A DNA stretch of 64,000 nt. It comes from Pantoea allii. Its GTDB lineage: Bacteria > Pseudomonadota > Gammaproteobacteria > Enterobacterales > Enterobacteriaceae. A program made the translations under genes and the position numbers. The notes below the pieces were generated by a model. It worked only from the letters and a program-made list of their open reading frames with translations, ran no database searches and was not told where the DNA came from. The first letter of the stretch is position 1. Every line of letters starts with the position of its first letter. Positions 38,763 to 47,867 of the stretch are shown in pieces. The stretch spans positions 434,001 to 498,000 of the forward strand of contig NZ_NTMH01000040.1 in NCBI RefSeq assembly GCF_002307475.1, written 5' to 3'.

Positions 38763-39968
38763 ATGTCATCTACTGAACACATTATGTCTGACTGCTGTAT
38801 TGTCGGCGGCGGCCCGGCCGGTCTGATGCTGGGTTATTTACTGGCGCGTGCCGGTTTGCAGGTTGTGGTGATCGAGAAGCATGACGACTTTCTCCGCGAC
38901 TTCCGTGGTGACACTATTCACCCTTCCACCCTTGAGGTGATGCACCATCTGGGTCTGCTGGATGACCTGCTGAAACTGCCTCACCAGCGCGCAGAAAAGC
39001 TGCAGGCGGAAATGGGCGGCCAGGAGGTGACGATGGCCGATTTTTCGCGTCTGCCACTCCAGTGTCGTTTTATCGCATTCATGCCACAGTGGGATTTCCT
39101 GAATTTCATGGCGGAACGCAGCGCACAGTTTCCCGGCTTTACCCTGTTGAAATCCACAACCTTAAAGCAGCTGCTAACAGAAGAGGGTGAGGTAAGCGGT
39201 GTTGTCGCGTCACAGGCAGGCCAGCCGGTTGAGATCCGTACCCGTCTGGTGATTGGTGCTGACGGTCGTAACTCTAACGTACGTGCACAGGCCGGCCTGG
39301 TGAGTCAGCATTTTGGCTCGCCGCGTGATGTGGTGTGGTTTCGTCTGGACAAAAAGTCTGACGATCCCCAGTCAGGCATGGGCCATACCGGGCCGCGCAA
39401 CAACTTTATCGTCATCGACAGGGGCGATTACTGGCAGTGCGGGCTAACCATCGAGAAAGGGCAGTTTGATGCGCTCCAGGCCGAGGGGCTTGAGGCGATG
39501 AAACACAAGATTGCCAGCGTGTCTCCCTTTCGTCCTGCGCGCCTGGCGGAAATTGACAGCTGGGATCAATTCAAACTGCTGTCTATCCGGATCGACAGGC
39601 TGAACCAGTGGGCGAAGCCGGGCGTCCTCTGTATCGGTGATGCGGCTCATGCCATGTCTCCGATTGGTGGCGTTGGCGTTAATCTTGCTATCCAGGATGC
39701 CGTTGCCACGGCAAACCTGCTGACCCGGCCGTTGCTAAAGGGAAAGATCACGTTAAGGGATCTGGAAAAAGTGCAGAAGCGTCGCCAGTTTCCCACCGTT
39801 GCAACGCAGTTCCTGCAAATCAAAATGAGCAGTAAAAAGAAACCGGGCAGTGAGGGCAAAAGTAAAATGCCTGACATCATCCGTAAGTATCCCTTTCTGC
39901 GCTTTATTTTTGGCCGACTCATCGGGATGGGATTCCGTATGGAAAAGCCACGCAGATTTCACAACTGA
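38763..39968 (+). CDS. FAD-dependent aromatic-ring-hydroxylase-like monooxygenase
   Basis: 401-residue group A flavoprotein monooxygenase of the PHBH/UbiH fold. Motifs in order: IVGGGPAGLMLG (FAD ADP part), the VIGADGRNSNVR segment with the DG motif, and CIGDAAHAMSPIGGVGVNLA that binds FAD ribityl phosphate. AAGGGG site before the ATG. Such enzymes hydroxylate or epoxidise aromatic or polyketide-like substrates using NAD(P)H and oxygen; the substrate here is not evident. It appears to be a single gene, not part of an obvious pathway. Confidence 0.85.
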   Translation: MSSTEHIMSDCCIVGGGPAGLMLGYLLARAGLQVVVIEKHDDFLRDFRGDTIHPSTLEVMHHLGLLDDLLKLPHQRAEKLQAEMGGQEVTMADFSRLPLQCRFIAFMPQWDFLNFMAERSAQFPGFTLLKSTTLKQLLTEEGEVSGVVASQAGQPVEIRTRLVIGADGRNSNVRAQAGLVSQHFGSPRDVVWFRLDKKSDDPQSGMGHTGPRNNFIVIDRGDYWQCGLTIEKGQFDALQAEGLEAMKHKIASVSPFRPARLAEIDSWDQFKLLSIRIDRLNQWAKPGVLCIGDAAHAMSPIGGVGVNLAIQDAVATANLLTRPLLKGKITLRDLEKVQKRRQFPTVATQFLQIKMSSKKKPGSEGKSKMPDIIRKYPFLRFIFGRLIGMGFRMEKPRRFHN

Positions 39969-40431
39969 AGGTGTGTTGATTCTGGGATGCGGCGCTGTCG
40001 TGGATGACGGCGCTTTACCGCACCCGGTGCTTCCCTGGAGCCTGACAAGTCCCGCCATCAGCCTGAAGCCAGGCGTGGGCTGGGCTTTATGTGAAATGTT
40101 TACGGCCCACAGCCCACAGCCCACAGCCCACAGCCCACAGCCCACTGCTTACCACTCATCGCCCATCGTTTTAGCGTTTATACTGCTAATCGCACCATAC
40201 TCACGGATAACCGCTTTGACCCGCGCGCCGCTTGCGTCCTGATGCAACAAAGCCCGTTGACGGAATCAGCCGTCATGTTTCGCCTCACCCAGAGGACGTC
40301 TTTAACAGCGTATAAGGTCGCCAACGGCAGGAAAGATAGTGCGATGTAGCTCAAAATTTCAGCTAAAGGTATTATAAAGGTTATGTACGTGGTGTTAGAT
40401 TGGCCTTACCAACACCGGGGAACACACTATA
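39969..40431. other. Gene-free stretch between FAD monooxygenase and yegT
   Basis: Apart from the 7-bp repeat no feature was recognised. The DNA just before yegT contains TATAAT at its ATG, which is too close to be that gene's promoter. The real yegT promoter presumably lies within 40150-40400. Confidence 0.4.
40105..40145. repeat. 7-bp tandem repeat (GCCCACA, about 5.9 copies)
   Basis: Five perfect GCCCACA units (40105-40139) and a sixth that ends in T. It lies in the 460-base stretch between the FAD monooxygenase and yegT, where I see no other gene. On the minus strand one frame is open through the repeat, but a repeat of this kind creates such frames by chance. Simple repeats like this change copy number by replication slippage. 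Confidence 0.85.
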
Positions 40432-41706
40432 ATGAAAACGAAAACGGCCAGCCTGTCATTTATGATGTTTGTGGAATGGTTTATCTGGGGCGCGTGGTTT
40501 GTCCCGCTCTGGGCCTTTCTCAGCAAAAATGGTTTCATGCCCGTCGAAATTGCGTGGTGCTATGCCTGTACCTCCCTTGCCGCCATCCTGTCACCGATTC
40601 TGGTGGGTTCCCTGGCAGACCGTTTCTTTCAGGCGCAGAAGGTGCTGGGCGTGCTGATGATCGTGGGCGCAGGGCTGATGTATTTCGCGGCGCAGCAAAC
40701 GCACTTCAGTGGTTTCTTTCCCCTGTTGCTGCTTTATGCGCTGACGTATATGCCCACCATTGCGCTCACTAACAGTATTGCGTTTTCACACGTGGCAGAT
40801 GTCGAGCGCGATTATCCACGCATCCGCGTACTGGGTACGCTTGGCTGGATCGCATCCGGTATCGTCTGTGGTTTTCTGCCGTCACTACTGGGCTTTGGCG
40901 ATATCTCCGCCAGTAATATTCCTTTGCTGATCACCGCCGCCAGCTCACTATTGTTGGGCCTGTTCGCCTTTATGCTGCCCGCCACCCAGCCTAAAAGCAC
41001 GGGCAGGTTTAGTCTGCGAACGGCGTTGGGACTGGATGCCCTGCATCTGCTGAAAGATCGCAGCTTCCTCGTCTTTTTTGTCTGTTCCTTCCTGTTCAGC
41101 ATGCCGCTGGCATTTTATTACATCTTTGCGGAAGGATATCTGACCGAGGTCGGCCTGGCCCATGCCACCGGCTGGATGACGCTGGGGCAGATGTCCGAAA
41201 TTCTGTTTTTACTGGCGCTGCCATTTTTTATCAAATGCTTTGGGATCGGAAACGTGCTGCTGCTGGGCCTGGTAACGGCTGCGTTGCGCTATCTGTTTTT
41301 TGTCTTCGGCAGCGACCAGAACCTGCTCACCTATGGCCTGTTATTTATGGGCATCCTGCTGCACGGTGTCAGCTATGACTTCTACTTTATTACCGCCTAC
41401 ATCTACGTCGATAAAAAATCCCCGGTCAGCATGCGTAATGCTGCGCAGGGATTAATTACCCTGGCCTGTCAGGGAATAGGCAGCCTGCTGGGCTATCGTC
41501 TGGGCGGTTACCTGATGCAGGAGATGTTTGCCTATAGTCAGCCGCGCAACGGCCTGACGTTCAACTGGGCAGGGATGTGGCTGTTTGGTTGCGTGATGAT
41601 CGTCTTGATCACCGTGGCGTTTATTCTGCTGTTCCGCGATGCCAAAAAGCGCAGCGATGAGCTCAACGTGGTTGATCCTGCCGCCGTGACGGAAAGCCAA
41701 AAATAA
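40432..41706 (+). CDS. yegT: Nucleoside:H+ symporter-like MFS transporter
   Basis: 424 residues, about twelve membrane segments, NupG/XapB family (nucleoside:proton symporters). It begins with the family-like FMMFVEWFIWGAWFVPL segment. The following ADP-ribosylglycohydrolase, PfkB kinase and convergent GntR regulator reproduce the E. coli yegT-yegU-yegV-yegW locus, which supports the symbol. Probably imports a nucleoside or glycoside processed by YegU and YegV. The ribosome site is weak (GGGGA eleven bases upstream). Confidence 0.88.
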   Translation: MKTKTASLSFMMFVEWFIWGAWFVPLWAFLSKNGFMPVEIAWCYACTSLAAILSPILVGSLADRFFQAQKVLGVLMIVGAGLMYFAAQQTHFSGFFPLLLLYALTYMPTIALTNSIAFSHVADVERDYPRIRVLGTLGWIASGIVCGFLPSLLGFGDISASNIPLLITAASSLLLGLFAFMLPATQPKSTGRFSLRTALGLDALHLLKDRSFLVFFVCSFLFSMPLAFYYIFAEGYLTEVGLAHATGWMTLGQMSEILFLLALPFFIKCFGIGNVLLLGLVTAALRYLFFVFGSDQNLLTYGLLFMGILLHGVSYDFYFITAYIYVDKKSPVSMRNAAQGLITLACQGIGSLLGYRLGGYLMQEMFAYSQPRNGLTFNWAGMWLFGCVMIVLITVAFILLFRDAKKRSDELNVVDPAAVTESQK

Positions 41707-41716
41707 GGAAGAAAAA

Positions 41717-42733
41717 ATGATTACCCCACAACAACGGATTACCGGCGCGTTTTATGGTCAGGCACTTGGCGATGCCATGGGCATGCCGTCAGAGCTGTGG
41801 CCGCGTAGCCGCGTGAAACAGCACTTTGGCTGGATAGATCGCTTTTTGCCCGGCCCGGCGGAGAACAACGCAGCCTGCTATTTTGGCCGCGCCGAATTCA
41901 CCGATGATACCTCCATGGCGCTGGCGCTGGCAGATGCCATCATCAGCCACGATGGCGAGATCGTCGCTGAAACGATTGGGATGAATATCCTGCGCTGGGC
42001 GGAAGGGTTTGATGCTTTTAATAAAAATGTGTTGGGGCCAACCTCAAAAATTGCCCTGCGTGCCTTACAGGCCGGTCAGCCGATTAGCGCGCTGGAAAAT
42101 AACGGCCTGACGAATGGTGCGGCCATGCGCATTTCTCCGCTGGGCTGCCTGTTGCCCGCGCGTGATTTAGCGGGTTTTATTGATGCGGTCGCGCTGGCAT
42201 CCAGCCCAACGCACAAGGCCGATGTGGCGATTGCCGGGGCGACCGTAATTGCCTGGGCTGTTTCACGTGCCGTGGAGGGCGCAGGCTGGGGGCAAATACG
42301 CGACGCGCTGCCGGCCGTTGCCCGGGCGGCACAGGAACGGCAGATAACCACCTTTAGTGCGTCGATGGCCGCGCGTCTGGAACTGGCGTTTTCGGTGGTT
42401 GAGCAGGGACGCGGTATTGAATCCACTATGGATCAAATCTATGCGCTGGTGGGAACGGGCACCAGCACCATCGAGTCGGTGCCCGCCGCCATTGCCATGG
42501 TCGAGCTGGCAAAGACCGATCCCAATCGCTGTGCCATTCTTTGCGCGAACCTTGGCGGAGATACGGACACCATTGGTGCAATGGCCGTTGCCATCTGTGG
42601 CGCGCTTAACGGTATCGACGCTATCGATCCCGCGTTGAGGCAGCAGCTGGACAGCGTCAATCAACTGGACTTTGAAGCGTACAGCCGTGCGTTTACTGCT
42701 TTTCGCCAGAAGCGGGAGGCGGCATATGCTTGA
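41717..42733 (+). CDS. yegU: ADP-ribosylglycohydrolase-family protein
   Basis: 338 residues. The two metal-binding motifs of the family are complete: FTDDTSMALA near residue 60 and GGDTDTIGAMA near residue 280. GDAMGMPSE near the N terminus is also typical. Family members hydrolyse N-glycosidic bonds of ADP-ribose adducts; in the yeg locus the substrate is unknown but a nucleoside-like glycoside is a reasonable guess. AAGGAAG site ten bases after yegT. Operon with yegT and yegV. Confidence 0.9.
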   Translation: MITPQQRITGAFYGQALGDAMGMPSELWPRSRVKQHFGWIDRFLPGPAENNAACYFGRAEFTDDTSMALALADAIISHDGEIVAETIGMNILRWAEGFDAFNKNVLGPTSKIALRALQAGQPISALENNGLTNGAAMRISPLGCLLPARDLAGFIDAVALASSPTHKADVAIAGATVIAWAVSRAVEGAGWGQIRDALPAVARAAQERQITTFSASMAARLELAFSVVEQGRGIESTMDQIYALVGTGTSTIESVPAAIAMVELAKTDPNRCAILCANLGGDTDTIGAMAVAICGALNGIDAIDPALRQQLDSVNQLDFEAYSRAFTAFRQKREAAYA

Positions 42734-43706
42734 TCCGCACAGCGTAGCGACATTACATAATAAGGCCGCAATCTGTGTACTGGGCGCGGCCGTCGTGGAT
42801 GTCATCGCACGCACCGAACAGCTTCCCCAGCGCGGCGGTGACAGCGAGCTTCAGCAGCAAAGCCTGAGCGTGGGTGGCTGCGCGCTGAACGTGGCGCTGG
42901 CCCTGCACCGGCTGGGGCTGGATGCCGTAAACGCGTTACCGCTGGGCCAGGGCATCTGGGCCGATCAGGTGCGGAAAAAACTGGCGTCCTGTGGACTGAC
43001 CAGCGTCACGGAAACCCGTAAGGGCGACAACGGTTGGTGCCTGGCGCTGGTCGAACCCGACGGTGAGCGGACGTTTCTGTCGATGGCCGGGGTGGAAAAC
43101 CAGTGGGATGAGGCGATGCTGGCGTCTGTCCCCCTGCAAAGGGACGGCTGGCTGTATGTGTCGGGTTATCAACTCAGCGGTAAAAATGCAGAAATCCTGG
43201 TGCCGTGGCTGGAGGAAGTGGCGAACAGGCAACGGCTGCTGATCGATTTTGGCCCGCGTCTGCCGCATATCAGCCAACATCACTGGCAGCGGCTGATGGC
43301 GCTGCAGCCCGTGATTACCCTTAACCGACAGGAAGCGGAACACGTCTGGCACCAGCGTTTAGCGATATCTGAGCGTTTTAGTGCGCAGGCGTTGATCGCC
43401 CGGTGGTCTGACTATTTTTCCAGCCCGCTGGTGGTGCGGCTGGACAGTGAAGGTGCCGGGTTCAGCCATCACGGACAGCATGGCTGGCGAGCGGTATTCA
43501 AAACAACGGTGGTCGATTCCATCGGTGCCGGCGACAGCCATAGCGCGGGCTTACTGGCCGCGCTGGCATCTGACTGGCCACTTGAAAACGCCGTGGCGCT
43601 GGGCAACGCGGTCGCATCCTTTGTGGTGTCGCAGCGTGGCGGCGATACCGCTCCCGATCGGGCAGCCCTGATCCGCCACTGGCAGCAGTGCCTTACTCGG
43701 CAATAA
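42726..43706 (+). CDS. yegV: PfkB-family carbohydrate/nucleoside kinase
   Basis: 326 residues, ribokinase fold. The start at 42726 (MLDPHSVATLH) has GGAGG six bases upstream and overlaps yegU by eight bases; longer readings lack support. The N-terminal GGCALNVALALHRLG substrate motif and the catalytic-base motif DSIGAGDSHSAGLL are clear. Likely phosphorylates the sugar or nucleoside released after YegU action (inference). Its end overlaps the convergent yegW by 14 bases. Confidence 0.9.
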   Translation: MLDPHSVATLHNKAAICVLGAAVVDVIARTEQLPQRGGDSELQQQSLSVGGCALNVALALHRLGLDAVNALPLGQGIWADQVRKKLASCGLTSVTETRKGDNGWCLALVEPDGERTFLSMAGVENQWDEAMLASVPLQRDGWLYVSGYQLSGKNAEILVPWLEEVANRQRLLIDFGPRLPHISQHHWQRLMALQPVITLNRQEAEHVWHQRLAISERFSAQALIARWSDYFSSPLVVRLDSEGAGFSHHGQHGWRAVFKTTVVDSIGAGDSHSAGLLAALASDWPLENAVALGNAVASFVVSQRGGDTAPDRAALIRHWQQCLTRQ

Positions 43707-44436
43707 ACACGTACATATCACTGCGGCAGTAGCTGATGCTGTATTCCAGTGGGCGCTCATGTGCATCCAGCGCCAACTGCTTAATCACCAGCACCGGGAT
43801 CAGCTCGGGCAGGGCAATCAGGCGCTGTAATTCAGCATCCGGCATCTGCGCGCTGACGCGGCTTTGCGTTTTTACCGGCTGAATCTGATGGCGGCGAAAG
43901 TAGTCGTACAGCGAAATGCCGATGTCGCTGGCATCGTTGATTAATTCGCACGGCACCCAGGAGGTTTCCACCGACACAGCCTGCTGATCGACATAACGCA
44001 GCCGCTTCAGCAAATACACCTCGCTGCCCGGCGGCAACTGCAACTTTTGTGCGATCGCATGTTCACAGCGGATGCGATGCTTTTGCAGCCATTCCGTGTC
44101 GGGCTTTTTACCGCGCAAGACCACCTGTTGTGAAAACCCTTGTGGCTCTTTCAGCGAGTATTCCAGTGCGCTACAAATCTGCGTGCCATAGCCACGCGAG
44201 CGGTGAACGATCCCTTCCTGAGCAAGCGCATCCATCGCCTTACGCACCGTGATGCGTGAAATACCCAGTTGTTGAGAAAAGTCGCGTTCGCTGGGCAGCA
44301 CCTCTTCATTACGCAGCAATCCGTCGCGCACGGCATCTTTAATGACCTGCGTAAAACGTTTATAGAGCGGAGTATTGCTCTCGGCGCTGAGCACGCGACT
44401 CAGGTGGCTGAAAAGGGCGTGATGTTGTGATGTCAT
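43693..44436 (-). CDS. yegW: GntR/HutC-family transcriptional regulator
   Basis: 247 residues. N-terminal winged helix with LPSERDFSQQLGISRITVRKA, C-terminal UTRA ligand-binding domain ending in LEYSISYCRSDMYVF. HutC-type members bind sugar or amino-acid-like effectors. It is convergent with yegTUV, as in E. coli, and its start is only about 100 bases from the divergent MHS transporter gene at 44535, so it may control both units. Effector unknown. Confidence 0.9.
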   Translation of the reverse strand: MTSQHHALFSHLSRVLSAESNTPLYKRFTQVIKDAVRDGLLRNEEVLPSERDFSQQLGISRITVRKAMDALAQEGIVHRSRGYGTQICSALEYSLKEPQGFSQQVVLRGKKPDTEWLQKHRIRCEHAIAQKLQLPPGSEVYLLKRLRYVDQQAVSVETSWVPCELINDASDIGISLYDYFRRHQIQPVKTQSRVSAQMPDAELQRLIALPELIPVLVIKQLALDAHERPLEYSISYCRSDMYVFIAE

Positions 44437-44534
44437 TATTCTCGTCTGGGATACATAACCTTATCTGCTGGAATTCTATACTATCTCTCTTATCACCGTA
44501 CTGGTTTTGCAGGCGGCAACGTGAGGAGAGTCAA

Positions 44535-45818
44535 ATGGAAACCGCTTCACCCCAGGTAAAGCAACACCGACGCGCACTGGTTGCGGGTTCGGTGGGCAAC
44601 TTTATTGAATGGTATGAGTTCGCCATTTATGGCTTTCTCGCCACGCTGATTGCCCAGAATTTTTTTCAGTTACAGGGCGAGTCGGCGCTGAGCGGGCTGA
44701 TTCTGACCTGGGCCTTATTTGCGGTCGCGTTTTTCTTTCGGCCATTGGGCGCGCTGGTGTTTGGTCGAATTGGCGATCGTATCGGTCGTAAACCCACGCT
44801 GATTATGGTGCTGGTATTGATGACGCTGGCGACCGCGGCCATCGGCCTCGTGCCCACCTATGCCTCGGTGGGCATTGCGGCACCGCTGATGCTGACCGGG
44901 CTGCGCATCCTGCAGGGGCTTTTTGCCGGGGGCGAATACGGCGGCGCGGTGTCTCTGATGACCGAGTTTGCGCCGCGCGGCAAGCGCGGCCTGTATGGCG
45001 CATGGCAGTCGCTGACCGTCGCACTCGGCCTGCTGGCAGGGATCGGGCTGGTGGCGCTGCTGTCGTATACGCTCAGTCCGCCAGCCATGCTGGTCTGGGG
45101 CTGGCGGATTCCCTTTATCCTGGCGTTGCCGCTGGGGATGGTCGCGCTCTGGTTGCGGCTGGCTATGGACGAAACACCGGGCTTTGTGCGCCAGCAACAG
45201 CAGCAGTTCATTCACGCGGACCGGGGACAAACATTAAAAAGCATTCTGCTGGCGATTGCGCGCGTGATGCTGTGGTCAGCGGCGGGTTATACCTGCCTGG
45301 TAATTATGCCAACCTATCTGCAGTCCGCGCTGCACACCGGGCAGCATCAGGCGTTGCTGATTGCCGTAATCTCGAATCTGGGATTCGCGGTCACCATTAT
45401 TCCGGCGGGCATGTTGAGTGACAGAGTGGGGCGACGTCGGGTGATGGTGGTGGCCAGTGTGCTGTTACTGGTATTAGCGATGCCGCTGCTGAAAGTGCTG
45501 CAGGCGGAAACGGCCACACTATACAGCAAAGCGCTGGTGGTATTTATGGCTGGCGGTGTGGTGGGCTTGCTGGCAGGGCCGGGGCCGGCGATGCTGGCTG
45601 AAATGTTTCCTACGCGGGTGCGTTATACCGGACTGGGGCTGGCGTATTCACTCTCGAATGCCGTTTTTTCAGGCTGTGCCGGGCTGATTATTACCGGGTT
45701 GATTAAGCAGACGGGAAATCTGGATATTCCGGCGTGGTATATGATGGCGACCGCGCTGGTCTCTATACCGGCACTGATGACGTTAAATAAAGACGATCAT
45801 CTGCGGGATCTGGCGTGA
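44535..45818 (+). CDS. MHS-family (KgtP/ProP-like) metabolite:H+ symporter
   Basis: 427 residues, twelve membrane segments. The MHS signature GNFIEWYEFAIYG is at the first helix and GRIGDRIGRKPTL in the second loop. Start at 44535 (METASPQVKQ) has GAGGAGAG upstream; a longer reading into the divergent yegW promoter is unlikely. Family substrates include organic acids and betaines; none can be assigned. It has no counterpart in the E. coli yeg locus and is divergent from yegW, suggesting shared control. Confidence 0.88.
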   Translation: METASPQVKQHRRALVAGSVGNFIEWYEFAIYGFLATLIAQNFFQLQGESALSGLILTWALFAVAFFFRPLGALVFGRIGDRIGRKPTLIMVLVLMTLATAAIGLVPTYASVGIAAPLMLTGLRILQGLFAGGEYGGAVSLMTEFAPRGKRGLYGAWQSLTVALGLLAGIGLVALLSYTLSPPAMLVWGWRIPFILALPLGMVALWLRLAMDETPGFVRQQQQQFIHADRGQTLKSILLAIARVMLWSAAGYTCLVIMPTYLQSALHTGQHQALLIAVISNLGFAVTIIPAGMLSDRVGRRRVMVVASVLLLVLAMPLLKVLQAETATLYSKALVVFMAGGVVGLLAGPGPAMLAEMFPTRVRYTGLGLAYSLSNAVFSGCAGLIITGLIKQTGNLDIPAWYMMATALVSIPALMTLNKDDHLRDLA

Positions 45819-45825
45819 GGGTAAA

Positions 45826-45850
45826 ACGGGAGCAAGCGCTCCCGTTTTTG
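45826..45850. terminator. Bidirectional terminator after the MHS transporter
   Basis: ACGGGAGC (45826-45833) and GCTCCCGT (45838-45845) form a perfect 8-bp stem with loop AAGC, flanked by AAAA on the left and TTTTT on the right. It lies between convergent genes. Confidence 0.88.
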
Positions 45851-45854
45851 ATAC

Positions 45855-46103
45855 TTATTTGCGGCTCAGCAGGAAGCCAAGCACCACGCCAACACCGGCG
45901 GCCACGGCCAGACCCGCAAACGGGTTAGACTGTACCTGATCTTTGATGCAATCAGCGGCATCACGAGCGGCGTAGGATGCCTGGTTGGTGTAGCGGCGAG
46001 CTGCACCACGGGCACGATGACGCGGGGAGTCGGTAAACTCACCCCATTGTTGCTCTGCGGCACCGGCGACTTCTTTTACTGCATCTTCAATTTTTCCTGA
46101 CAT
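45855..46103 (-). CDS. DUF883 (ElaB/YqjD-type) membrane-anchored stress protein
   Basis: 82 residues: charged helical N-terminal part, then a C-terminal glycine-zipper membrane segment ending in GVVLGFLLSRK. Members of this family (ElaB, YqjD, YgaM) are tail-anchored inner-membrane proteins, some of which bind ribosomes in stationary phase. AAGGAG site before the ATG. Which paralogue it is cannot be decided. The start of the protein (AVKEVAGAAEQQWGEFTDSP) also resembles CsbD-like stress proteins. Confidence 0.82.
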   Translation of the reverse strand: MSGKIEDAVKEVAGAAEQQWGEFTDSPRHRARGAARRYTNQASYAARDAADCIKDQVQSNPFAGLAVAAGVGVVLGFLLSRK

Positions 46104-46330
46104 GCTTCATCTCCTTGGTTATCACAGTCACTTAAAGCGTAGCAAACCTTTGCCGTCGTGCTGCTCCAGGGCGCATTAATCTTCTGTTGAGTGCGCGATG
46201 ACCAGATGAAAACACCGGTCGCAAGGGCCCTTTTTTACCCCACAAGGCGCTCAGGCAGGGGCATGAAGCGGGAAAACGCGATGACCAACGCCGCGCGAAT
46301 GGGGGCGGAGAAAAATCATTACCAGCTGTT

Positions 46331-46933
46331 TCATTCCACGAGACGATGGGGTGAAGCGATGTGTTTGGGATACCAGCTCACCAGAAAGTGGCGGAGATGG
46401 TCAAAGCACCATTCCGCATCATCAGACTGCGGGCAGTAATACTGGATGGTGATTTTTTCGTAGCGGCGCTGGCGTTGCTGCAGCGGTGACCAGCCCCAGT
46501 CAAGCACGGATCGGGCATAGTTAACCAGGGCATCCTCTGCCAGCGCATGCTGTTGCGCCTGTTCTTTCAGGTAGGCATAAAACGCGGCTTCCAGCTGCAG
46601 CGCCTCATCATGGGGATGGCCAGGCAATTCGGGACGAAAGGCAACATCGATAAAACCGCACACGGCGTTTTCCTGCTGCTGCCAGTCGCAGGCCAGCGTC
46701 ATAAATAACCCGTCCTGAAGATTCACCTCTTCGACCAGGCGCTGCAGGTTAGCGGAATGGCGAAGCACAAGAATTTCTTCCAGGCGTTCCGTCTCCAGCG
46801 TTAAATCGATGCCGCACGGGTTCAGGGTGCCGTCTTCATTGCGGGTCGCAGGGAAGGGGAAATCGATATAGCCGTTGTTATCCAGACGCTTTTCCATGTG
46901 AAGGATGACCTGTCGCTTGACGTTTCCTGACAC
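46331..46933 (-). CDS. Conserved protein of unknown function
   Basis: About 200 residues from a GTG at 46933; an ATG twelve codons in (about 46897, giving MEKRLDNNGY) is an equally plausible start since neither has a strong ribosome site. Soluble, acidic, with several Trp and Tyr residues in the C-terminal third (DDAEWCFDHLRHFLVSWYP). No known motif recognised. It lies between the DUF883 gene and a lipoprotein gene on the same strand, each apparently with its own promoter. The 227 bases downstream to the DUF883 gene hold nothing clear. Confidence 0.65.
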   Translation of the reverse strand: MSGNVKRQVILHMEKRLDNNGYIDFPFPATRNEDGTLNPCGIDLTLETERLEEILVLRHSANLQRLVEEVNLQDGLFMTLACDWQQQENAVCGFIDVAFRPELPGHPHDEALQLEAAFYAYLKEQAQQHALAEDALVNYARSVLDWGWSPLQQRQRRYEKITIQYYCPQSDDAEWCFDHLRHFLVSWYPKHIASPHRLVE

Positions 46934-46962
46934 TATATCATCCCGTGACAGGAATCACCCCT

Positions 46963-47292
46963 TTACTGGCAGGTCCAGGTGATCAGGGTGTCCTGATAGG
47001 GATTGATCAACCGGAACTGTTTATCCGACAGACGTTGCGCGTAGTAACCTTCGCGCGTCACGGCGGAAGGAATGTACTGAAAGCGATCCTGCGACTGCAG
47101 CGGGCCGCTCTGCACGCTGGCGCCGTCACGACTGACGCGAAAGGATGTCACCAGATCGAAAATAGTGCCCTGGGTCTGGCCCAGCGACTGCCCATAAAGG
47201 GTACTGACTTCGCCCGGACAGTCCACGCCTTTCGGCGACGATGAGCAGCCCGTGAGCAGTGCCATAAAAATGAAAACCAGCGATCGCAACAT
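46963..47292 (-). CDS. Small lipoprotein of unknown function
   Basis: 109 residues from the ATG at 47292 (AGGA upstream). The N terminus MLRSLVFIFMALLTGCSS has a classical lipobox, so the protein should be lipidated on the Cys in LTGC and sit in the outer or inner membrane facing the periplasm. The mature part contains one further Cys near its start (VDCPGE) and one at the end (ITWTCQ). Function not recognised. Confidence 0.75.
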   Translation of the reverse strand: MLRSLVFIFMALLTGCSSSPKGVDCPGEVSTLYGQSLGQTQGTIFDLVTSFRVSRDGASVQSGPLQSQDRFQYIPSAVTREGYYAQRLSDKQFRLINPYQDTLITWTCQ

Positions 47293-47500
47293 ATCCTGTT
47301 CCTGCCCGAGTCCATGAAAGCGGTGAACGATTCTATCGTGTAACGCCACAAATAACATGATCATAGCAGTTCTGCTACACAGGCTGATTTGCGCTTTGTT
47401 CAATCGTTAAGCAACAGAAATGCAAAAGATGACTTTGAGGTCGAATAAACGTTATTCTTGCCATCTTTGCGTATCGCTTAAGCAAATTCAGGGATAAATG

Positions 47501-47680
47501 ATGAAAGAAGAAGAAGCCAGCCTGATGATTATTCGCCACGCCATCGAAGCACTGGATGCAGAAAAAAGGCAGCAGGTGATTGCCTGTGCATCTGACATTC
47601 GCGACGTCATGAGCAGCTTCGACAGCGAAGAGGCCGGTCTGGCGTTGATGCTGGTCGCGGCTGAAGTTGCGGCAGAATAG
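47501..47680 (+). CDS. Small conserved acidic protein
   Basis: 59 residues, helical and acidic, with no cysteine pair motif and no membrane segment. AGGGA lies six bases before the second of two adjacent ATG codons, which I take as start. Short proteins of this kind occur in this position in related genomes as far as I recall, but I cannot name the family. It is isolated, transcribed away from the lipoprotein gene. Confidence 0.55.
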   Translation: MKEEEASLMIIRHAIEALDAEKRQQVIACASDIRDVMSSFDSEEAGLALMLVAAEVAAE

Positions 47681-47867
47681 GGCATTGGTGGCCTGACAGC
47701 TACCCTGCCGCCGGTTCCGTTTTTCGTTGTTGCAAAGCGCATCTGAACGCATAGCCATCCGCTATGCCCCATCCACTGCGGTAATCTTTCCGCTCTTTCT
47801 TCGCCTGGCTTTGTCTGTGGTAAACTCCTCTGACTGTGTGGAATCACCTATTCAGCGGAGGAATCAG

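Noticed and set aside
39753..40145. Repetitive minus-strand reading through the GCCCACA repeat as a gene
   Set aside because: It overlaps the 3' end of the FAD monooxygenase, has no ribosome site, and its repeated peptide simply reflects the 7-base unit.
40105..40145. CRISPR array
   Set aside because: Units are 7 bases without spacers; no cas genes in the window.
40426..40434. TATAAT at the yegT start as its promoter -10
   Set aside because: It overlaps the start codon, so transcription from it would begin inside the gene; likely coincidental.
46191..46439. Plus-strand small gene overlapping the unknown-function gene at 46331-46933
   Set aside because: Arg-rich peptide typical of a wrong-frame reading, weak start context, and overlap with the better-supported minus-strand gene.
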